From NCBI GenBank assembly GCA_016295005.1, contig JAEDMA010000082.1, positions 1 to 6,182 of the forward strand: a DNA stretch of 6,182 nucleotides, given 5' to 3'. The position numbers and the translations under genes are program-made. Under the pieces are notes generated by a model, which searched no databases, was not told the DNA's origin, and saw nothing but the letters and a program-made list of their open reading frames with translations. This document shows, in pieces, positions 1 to 4,315 of the stretch. Origin of the DNA: Christensenellaceae bacterium (lineage in GTDB: Bacteria; Bacillota; Clostridia; Christensenellales; Borkfalkiaceae). Numbering within the stretch: the stretch's first letter is position 1; each line of letters begins with the position of its first letter.

Positions 1-552
1 GCTTTTAACAATCCTCTTTTCGGGTCGCTTTTGTTTATTTCGGTAACCGCGGCGGTAATTTTAACCGGCATAGTCTTTTCTTTTTATAAACGTAAGGATA
101 AGCCTATGGTAGATTTACCCGTAACCGTTACCGCAAACGACGACGTGTTCTCCGAAAGCGTTTTTTCTTCGGTAATATCTTCTTTAACCGTCGGCGGAAT
201 GATAACCGTATTTTATATTTTTACCGAAATTTTATCGGCTTATAACGTACTATATCCCTTAACGGCGCCCCTTACGAAACTATTTAAAAACGAAACTACG
301 GCGAAAGGGATTATCTTCGGGCTGTTCGAATGTACCAAAGGAATAAAAACGTTGTCGGCGATAAAATCTTTTTCTATGCTTCCGTGGACGGCGTTTATAT
401 GCGGATTCGGCGGAATATGCGTGATAGCGCAATCGACGGTGTTTTTGAAAAAAGCAAAAATAAAAATCGCCCCTTTCGTTTTGGGAAAGGCAGCGACTGC
501 AATATTAAGTTTTATTATAGCGATTATTTTAAGTTTTTTATTTTGTCGTTAA
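1..552 (+). CDS. ylbJ: YlbJ-like sporulation integral membrane protein (C-terminal part)
   Basis: The reading frame is open from the first base, so the gene is cut by the window edge; a TTG at 31 is internal. The visible 183 residues are a multi-pass membrane protein of the nucleoside-recognition (Gate) type. There is a helix at about 9-28, a basic loop (YKRKDKP), then helices around 56-79, 100-120, 128-148 and 158-181. The pattern VGG at 64-66, G-x-F-E-x-T-x-G at 107-114, FGG at 136-138 and a following Q144 matches what I recall of the B. subtilis YlbJ C-terminus. YlbJ is a mother-cell membrane protein needed for spore cortex formation in Bacillus; its transported substrate, if any, is unknown. 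Its proximity to rsmD (ylbH) and coaD (ylbI) supports the call. Here it is convergent to those genes and overlaps coaD by 29 bp, whereas in Bacillus it runs with them. A related SpmA/SpmB-type Gate protein is the main alternative. Confidence 0.78.
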   Translation, partial: AFNNPLFGSLLFISVTAAVILTGIVFSFYKRKDKPMVDLPVTVTANDDVFSESVFSSVISSLTVGGMITVFYIFTEILSAYNVLYPLTAPLTKLFKNETTAKGIIFGLFECTKGIKTLSAIKSFSMLPWTAFICGFGGICVIAQSTVFLKKAKIKIAPFVLGKAATAILSFIIAIILSFLFCR

Positions 553-1021
553 AAGCGTTTATCACGAGTTTTTCCGATTTTTCGGGCAACAACCCCGAAA
601 CGCTTTCTCCTTTATAAAGTTTTTCTTTCACCAGCGTAGAACTGACGTTTTCGGAATCTTTACCGCAACGGATATAAACGTAATTAAGTTCGGGATAGAG
701 TTTGCGATTTACCTCTTCGTCGGCTTTTTCATATTTTACGTCGGCGTCGTTTCTGATTCCGCGAACGTAATCGGTAACGCCGTTTTTCTTCAAAAAATCG
801 ACGGTAAACCCGCTGTTAAAATCGACTTCCACCCTGTCGTCGTTTTTAAAACACTCGCGAATAAAACCAAGTCTTTCTTCTACCGAAAAGAAAGGTTTTT
901 TTTCGGGATTAACGCCTATAACGACGTAAACCTTGTCGTAGTATAAAAGGGCTTTTTCGACTATTTTTTCATGACCTAAGGTAAAGGGGTCGAAAGTCCC
1001 CGCAAAAACGCACTTTTTCAT
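524..1021 (-). CDS. coaD: Phosphopantetheine adenylyltransferase (PPAT)
   Basis: This cytosolic enzyme transfers AMP from ATP to 4'-phosphopantetheine to make dephospho-CoA, the penultimate step of coenzyme A synthesis. At 165 residues it has the usual bacterial PPAT length. The N-terminal nucleotidyltransferase signature is complete: AGTFDPFTLGH at 7-17, with T14 and H17 as the T/HxGH ATP-binding pair. The NPEKKPFFSVEER segment (38-50) carries the substrate-contacting lysine. YVRGIRNDADVKYE (85-98) is the family's RG(L/I)R block, and VSSTLVKE (126-133) corresponds to the ISSTxxR motif, with Lys in place of Arg. The ATG overlaps the rsmD stop as ATGA. No Shine-Dalgarno sequence is visible before it, so translation is probably coupled to rsmD. 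Its last codons overlap the end of the convergent ylbJ-like gene, an arrangement that could produce antisense RNA between the two. Confidence 0.96.
   Translation of the reverse strand: MKKCVFAGTFDPFTLGHEKIVEKALLYYDKVYVVIGVNPEKKPFFSVEERLGFIRECFKNDDRVEVDFNSGFTVDFLKKNGVTDYVRGIRNDADVKYEKADEEVNRKLYPELNYVYIRCGKDSENVSSTLVKEKLYKGESVSGLLPEKSEKLVINAFNDKIKNLK
580..606 (+). terminator. Weak hairpin after ylbJ, inside the coaD 3' end
   Basis: TTTCGGG (580-586) and CCCGAAA (594-600) can pair around a 7-base loop, starting 28 bases after the ylbJ stop. Downstream is CGCTTTCTCC, not a real T tract. A second inverted repeat, AAAGCGTTT (552-560) and AAACGCTTT (598-606), competes for the same right arm. It may help end ylbJ transcription, but the sequence also encodes coaD codons, so the pairing may be incidental. 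Confidence 0.25.
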
Positions 1022-1551
1022 ACAGATTTTTTAAAGAAAGTAAAACAGGCTCTGCCGTAGCGACGGCTGTCGTAAACGGTAAGCCCGTCCGCTTCGCCGT
1101 CAAAAGCAGTTTCGCTTTCGAAAACGACTATTCCGTCGTCTTTCAATATATTTTTTATAAAGTTCAACGTTTTTAATCCCGCGTCGCTTTTGTACGGCGG
1201 GTCGAGAAAAATAACGTCGTATTTTTCGCCGCACGATTTAACGAAAGTTTCCGCGTCGAAATTAGTTAACGTAATTCCATCGGGGTTATTGAGTTTCGCG
1301 ACGTTTTGTTTTGCGATTTTAACGCTTTCACGGGAAACGTCGTTAAGAACCGCCTTTTTCGCCCCGCGGGATAACGCTTCTATCCCGACCGCGCCCGTGC
1401 CGCAGAAAAGGTCTAAAAAGGCGCACCCGGGAACTTTGAATTGTAAAATATCGAAAAGGCTTTCCCTTGCCCTGTCGGAAGTCGGGCGAATATCGTACCC
1501 CTTGAATTCCAGAAGAGTTCTTCCCTTAAATTTCCCGGCGATGATTCTCAA
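1018..1551 (-). CDS. rsmD: 16S rRNA (guanine(966)-N(2))-methyltransferase RsmD
   Basis: RsmD methylates the N2 of G966 in 16S rRNA of the small subunit, using S-adenosylmethionine. The 177-residue protein has every hallmark: the N-terminus MRIIAGKFKGR; RPTSDRARESLFDIL at 22-36; SAM-binding motif I DLFCGTGAVGIEAL at 47-60; an acidic residue at the end of the second strand (D71); and the catalytic DPPY at 117-120. The start is TTG at 1551. It is chosen because the family nearly always begins MRIIAG, no ATG or GTG lies nearby upstream in frame, and a GGAG sits 7 bases before it. Only two bases separate it from the stop of the upstream membrane gene, and its own stop overlaps the coaD start. The rsmD-coaD pair is one of the commonest conserved gene pairs in Bacillota. 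Confidence 0.96.
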   Translation of the reverse strand: MRIIAGKFKGRTLLEFKGYDIRPTSDRARESLFDILQFKVPGCAFLDLFCGTGAVGIEALSRGAKKAVLNDVSRESVKIAKQNVAKLNNPDGITLTNFDAETFVKSCGEKYDVIFLDPPYKSDAGLKTLNFIKNILKDDGIVVFESETAFDGEADGLTVYDSRRYGRACFTFFKKSV

Positions 1552-1553
1552 TT

Positions 1554-2153
1554 CTATTCTCCGTAAATGGTTTTTTGTTTTTCTCTGATTTTATCGTATT
1601 CTTTTCTCATTTTTGCAGCCCCTGCGATATACGAAATGCCGAACGACAACGTTGTGGCGACAACGCCGTATAACGTTATAAAATACGACGCCCAAGGAGC
1701 AGGCGTTTCGCTCACGAGATACCCCGCGAAAATCGGCGCGTAAAAGAGCATATAGCAAATAGAAGTCGCGCCGCCTACCGCGGTCACGGTGCCTGTGGAA
1801 AGATATACTATAAGGTGAACGATAAGCCCTAAAATCATCGGGAAGCACGCGCTTGCGCCGATAAAAAAGCCTTTCCACGCCTTAAATTCTTCGTGTTCTT
1901 TTAATGGTATGTCCTTACCCGTTTCGATAATGAAACGGCGGTTGTTGTCGTTGGAAAACAAGGTTTTTTCGGCTAGTTTTCCTTCGGCGTAGCCGAAAAT
2001 AACCACGATAAGAAGATACATCGCGATAGATAAAATTGAAAGAAGAACTCTTACCCATAATTCCGTCTGAATGGAAACCGCGCCGAACGAAACTATGTCC
2101 ATCATGATGACGTAGATGAACAAAAACAAAAATTTTTTCAGATAGTATTTCAT
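1554..2153 (-). CDS. Five-helix integral membrane protein of unknown function
   Basis: I do not recognise this 199-residue protein. Hydrophobic stretches at about 8-26, 33-54, 95-118, 128-147 and 153-177 suggest five membrane helices. Between helices 2 and 3 lies a charged loop (about 55-92), and the end is a short highly charged tail (KMRKEYDKIREKQK) that is probably cytosolic. No catalytic motif, metal-binding cluster or transporter signature stands out. Conserved-looking small-residue and proline features are FxGASACFP (96-104) and FYAPIFAGYLVSETPAPWASY (137-157). The ATG has a clear GGAG 5 bases upstream. It starts 15 bases after the alanine racemase stop and ends 2 bases before rsmD, so it is certainly part of that transcription unit. 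The placement does not reveal a role; a cell-envelope function would fit its alr neighbour, but that is a guess. Confidence 0.85.
   Translation of the reverse strand: MKYYLKKFLFLFIYVIMMDIVSFGAVSIQTELWVRVLLSILSIAMYLLIVVIFGYAEGKLAEKTLFSNDNNRRFIIETGKDIPLKEHEEFKAWKGFFIGASACFPMILGLIVHLIVYLSTGTVTAVGGATSICYMLFYAPIFAGYLVSETPAPWASYFITLYGVVATTLSFGISYIAGAAKMRKEYDKIREKQKTIYGE
1559..1562 (-). promoter_or_regulatory. Ribosome binding site of rsmD, decides the TTG start
   Basis: On the minus strand this reads GGAG, 7 bases before the TTG at 1551. It lies inside the last codons of the upstream membrane-protein gene, so the two genes are likely translated in a coupled way. It supports TTG as the true start of rsmD. 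Confidence 0.75.
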
Positions 2154-2158
2154 ATGTA

Positions 2159-2162
2159 CTCC
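2159..2162 (-). promoter_or_regulatory. Ribosome binding site of the membrane-protein gene
   Basis: The minus strand reads GGAG with a 5-base spacer to the ATG at 2153. It lies in the 15-base gap after the alr stop codon and fixes the start of the membrane protein. Confidence 0.7.
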
Positions 2163-2168
2163 GTGGGA

Positions 2169-3194
2169 TTAACGTATATAAATTTTTTCCGCCCTTAAAG
2201 CAACCTTCGTTAAAATCTCGTAACTTATTGTGCCGTATTTTTCGGCGAGAACGTCCGCGTCGTCGAGAACGTTAAAAAACCCGTTTTTACCGACCTTTTG
2301 CGTTTGTAAAGAAACGTCCATACACCTGTTGTTGAATTGCCCCGAAACATCTTTTCTCGGTAACCCGTCCGCGTAACCGTACCTTACGAGAAAGGCTTTG
2401 GTATCTTTATCGGCTCTTTTACCGCCGTAAAGAGCAGTTTCTCCCTTTTTTATCATTTTTTCTTTAATTACGGGAGAGTATACCTTCATAATCGGTTTTA
2501 CGTTTATGCTTGCGTTCTTAAAAGGTTTATACCCGTAAAGGAGAATACCTATTCTCACCATATCGAGATAATACCCTTTTAAAAACCCGCCGCTTGCCGA
2601 GATATGGCGTACAACGTCTTTATTATAAACCCTGACGGCTTCAATTGCAAGTAAAAATTTGCCATACTGAATTTTAACCGATTCGTCGTCGTTCACGTCG
2701 TAAAAATGGGTGAAAATTCCTTCCAAAAAAATATTCTTGAGTTTTGCGGCGTATTCCGCAAGCGATTTTACTTCTTCGACGGAAGAAACGCCGAATCTGT
2801 TCATGCCGCTGTCAAACTTTAAGTGAATTTTCGTTTTCTTCCCTTGCTTTTTGCTTTCTTTATCGATTAGCTTAATCTGAGAAAAGCTGTCTACCGCAAA
2901 AGTAAGTCTGTATTCCACGCCGCGCTTAATATCGCAAGGAAATGGCGGAATCAGAACCAGAATATCTTTATCTATACCGCTTTGACGAAGCCTGACGCCC
3001 TCTTCCGTCAAAGCTACGGCGAAACAATCGGCGACGGAATATAACGCGCGGGCGCACTCTTCCGCCCCGTGACCGTAAGCGTCAGCTTTCACTACGGCGC
3101 ATAGTTTTGTTTTTTCGGGCAACTTTTTTTTAACAAAAAGAGCGTTTTTCTTTAACGACGTAAGATTTATTTCGGCAATATTCAACATATTCAC
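2169..3194 (-). CDS. alr: Alanine racemase (PLP-dependent)
   Basis: The enzyme interconverts L- and D-alanine in the cytosol and supplies D-alanine for peptidoglycan. The N-terminal PLP barrel carries AVVKADAYGHG (33-43), with K36 as the Schiff-base lysine and Y40. KFDSGMNRFG (126-135) holds the active-site K126 and R133. THF (162-164) and DMVRIGILLYGY (211-222), with R214 facing the PLP ring nitrogen, follow. In the C-terminal beta domain, ALYGG (254-258) carries the second catalytic base Y256, GYADGLPR is at 273-280, and RCMD (290-293) is the substrate-carboxylate loop. It is 341 residues, somewhat shorter than the usual 360-390. The start is taken as GTG at 3194; an ATG two codons later (3188) is equally possible, since neither has a good ribosome site. 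An in-frame TAA at 3207-3209 rules out a longer form. It is the first clear gene of the alr-membrane protein-rsmD-coaD unit. Confidence 0.95.
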   Translation of the reverse strand: MNMLNIAEINLTSLKKNALFVKKKLPEKTKLCAVVKADAYGHGAEECARALYSVADCFAVALTEEGVRLRQSGIDKDILVLIPPFPCDIKRGVEYRLTFAVDSFSQIKLIDKESKKQGKKTKIHLKFDSGMNRFGVSSVEEVKSLAEYAAKLKNIFLEGIFTHFYDVNDDESVKIQYGKFLLAIEAVRVYNKDVVRHISASGGFLKGYYLDMVRIGILLYGYKPFKNASINVKPIMKVYSPVIKEKMIKKGETALYGGKRADKDTKAFLVRYGYADGLPRKDVSGQFNNRCMDVSLQTQKVGKNGFFNVLDDADVLAEKYGTISYEILTKVALRAEKIYIR

Positions 3195-3275
3195 ATATAT
3201 ATGATTTTAATCTTTGCCGCGGTTACGTTTTATTTTCCCTTTTTCCGTTATCTCCATTATTCCCCTTTCAAAGGC
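3195..3275 (-). promoter_or_regulatory. Presumed promoter/leader region of the alr operon
   Basis: Because the preceding gene ends in a strong terminator, the promoter of the alr-membrane protein-rsmD-coaD unit should lie in this interval. It contains a TAAAAT (minus strand, near 3206-3211) and an AATAAT (near 3258-3263) that could be -10 elements. Neither has a convincing TTGACA-like partner at 16-18 bases. I see no riboswitch-like fold. Placement is by context, not by a clear motif. Confidence 0.35.
3207..3257 (-). CDS. Possible 16-codon leader ORF ahead of alr
   Basis: On the minus strand a run AAAGGGG, 4 bases before an ATG at 3257, would serve as a good ribosome site. It opens a 16-codon frame, MEITEKGKIKRNRGKD, that stops with TAA at 3207. 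The stop lies 12 bases before the alr GTG, in the same frame. The peptide is very basic and hydrophilic and resembles nothing I know. It has no stretch of alanine or other codons that would suggest classical attenuation. It may be a translated leader that delivers ribosomes to the weakly started alr, or it may be chance. Confidence 0.3.
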   Translation of the reverse strand: MEITEKGKIKRNRGKD

Positions 3276-3310
3276 AAAAAAATTCCCGACGGCAGTTTTG
3301 CCGTCGGGAA
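3276..3310 (-). terminator. Strong intrinsic terminator after the AEC permease gene
   Basis: A perfect 12-bp inverted repeat (TTCCCGACGGCA at 3283-3294 and its complement at 3299-3310) with a 4-base loop is followed on the minus strand by seven T (3276-3282). It begins 23 bases after the permease stop codon. On the plus strand no T tract follows, so it works for the minus strand only. It separates the permease from the alr operon. Confidence 0.93.
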
Positions 3311-3333
3311 AACGCAATCTTTTAGTTTAAAAT

Positions 3334-4242
3334 TCAAGTCAAAATCGCGGTTAGAATAAAATAGTAAATAATAGATAGCACCACCGTTGCCGAAGAAACC
3401 GCGCCCGCTCTTGCGCCTTCGCCGCAAAGTTTTTCGCAGAAAATCGGCGCGAGCGCGCTCGTCGGCGAAAACAGAACGAAAATTAACGCTTTTTTAACCG
3501 TATCGCTATACGGGAAAAGGTAATACACGGCAAACGCCGAGGCGACGGCGAAAACCAGCCTTATCACGCACACGACGATTACCGAGCGAGCGTAAGATTT
3601 TAATCCGCTTTTATCGAACAACAACCCTACCGTAAACATAGCGAGAAAACCGTTCGCCTGCGCCACGGGTTTAAGGAGAGACGTGATTTCCACGGGGATT
3701 TTAAGGGAAAACACGGTTAAAACAAGCATAAGCAGGTACGTGTCGAAAGGAATAGACGAAAACAGCCTTTTTATTCCCGTTAAAAAGGGAGAGCCGTTAT
3801 CCGAAAACCCGAGCATACCCGAAGCCGCCGCGTACGAACCTCCTGTAACGACTATCGCGTTACCCGTATCGAAAAGGCACGCCGCAACTCCTCCCGTTCC
3901 GCCGAACACACCCGAAACGATAGAAAGCGAAAAGCAGCCTATATTGTACCCGCCCGCGTTGAACATATAAAACGCCCTGATATTTTTTTCCGCCTTAAAC
4001 GTAAAAACGAAAGCGAGCAAAAACGGAATAAGCGAAAACAAAAGTCCCGCAAAAATAAGCGTAAGCAATTCTCCGCCGCCCGAAATGTTATCAAAGGCGC
4101 AGATAACCGCCGCGGGAAGAGTAACGTTTAAGACTATTTTCATTAAAATAGAAGAGGCTTCTTTTCCGAAGACACCCGTTATTTTCAATATAATTGCCGT
4201 AAAAAGTATAACGGCGTAAGATATCGGAACGATATAAATCAT
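3334..4242 (-). CDS. AEC (auxin efflux carrier) family permease
   Basis: This 302-residue protein is almost wholly hydrophobic, with about ten predicted membrane helices in two halves of five around a polar centre (about 145-165), as in the AEC/BART family. Bacterial members move small carboxylates such as malate or malonate, or amino acids; the substrate here cannot be told from sequence. Family-like features are NVTLPAAVICAF (39-50) in the first half, where a helix is broken by proline, and FNAGGYNIGCFSLSIV (94-109), the Asn/Gly-rich crossover segment. In the second half there is FTVGLLFDKSG (203-213), SPTSALAPIFCEKLCGEG (259-276), and the C-terminal SSATVVLSIIYYFIL (283-297). The ATG has only a weak GGA 8 bases upstream. 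Hairpins lie on both sides, suggesting a separate, perhaps read-through-dependent, transcription unit. Confidence 0.88.
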   Translation of the reverse strand: MIYIVPISYAVILFTAIILKITGVFGKEASSILMKIVLNVTLPAAVICAFDNISGGGELLTLIFAGLLFSLIPFLLAFVFTFKAEKNIRAFYMFNAGGYNIGCFSLSIVSGVFGGTGGVAACLFDTGNAIVVTGGSYAAASGMLGFSDNGSPFLTGIKRLFSSIPFDTYLLMLVLTVFSLKIPVEITSLLKPVAQANGFLAMFTVGLLFDKSGLKSYARSVIVVCVIRLVFAVASAFAVYYLFPYSDTVKKALIFVLFSPTSALAPIFCEKLCGEGARAGAVSSATVVLSIIYYFILTAILT

Positions 4243-4255
4243 AATTTTAATCCAA

Positions 4256-4294
4256 GATAAAAATATTAAAGCCCGAAAAGATTTCGGGCTTTAA
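4256..4294 (-). terminator. Intrinsic terminator after the SASA esterase gene
   Basis: A perfect 13-bp inverted repeat (4266-4278 and 4282-4294, core GCCCGAAA/TTTCGGGC) closes on a 3-base loop. On the minus strand the stem ends in TTTAA and runs on into TATTTTTAT, a broken T tract. It starts 21 bases after the esterase stop codon. The T tract is less regular than in the terminator at 3276-3310, so some read-through into the permease gene is possible. On the plus strand the stem is followed by GTCTTTTAAG, a poor terminator tail. Confidence 0.8.
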
Positions 4295-4315
4295 GTCTTT
4301 TAAGAGTATTACCGA

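Noticed and set aside
490..500. GCAGCGACTGC as a coaD terminator
   Set aside because: Only four base pairs can form and no T tract follows on the minus strand.
330..617. Second plus-strand frame over the end of ylbJ
   Set aside because: It runs in another frame through conserved ylbJ codons and on into coaD, with a low-complexity, unconvincing product.
1190..1588. 132-codon plus-strand frame opposite rsmD
   Set aside because: It is antisense to a fully conserved rsmD, has no sensible start site, and its product has no recognisable feature.
1591..1878. Minus-strand frame rich in Arg inside the membrane-protein gene
   Set aside because: The Arg-rich product (RRKR, RHRDRGRRRD) is typical of an out-of-frame shadow; the membrane protein in the other frame has clean helices and a ribosome site.
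2580..2600. Ser-Ala-Ser-Gly-Gly in alr where many racemases have Asn-Ser-Ala-Ala
   Set aside because: From memory, an Ala-Ser-Gly-Gly version also occurs in other active alanine racemases, and the PLP-phosphate serine is kept, so it is not evidence of lost or altered activity.
3683..3970. 95-codon plus-strand frame opposite the permease
   Set aside because: Proline-rich shadow of a transmembrane gene read antisense; no ribosome site.
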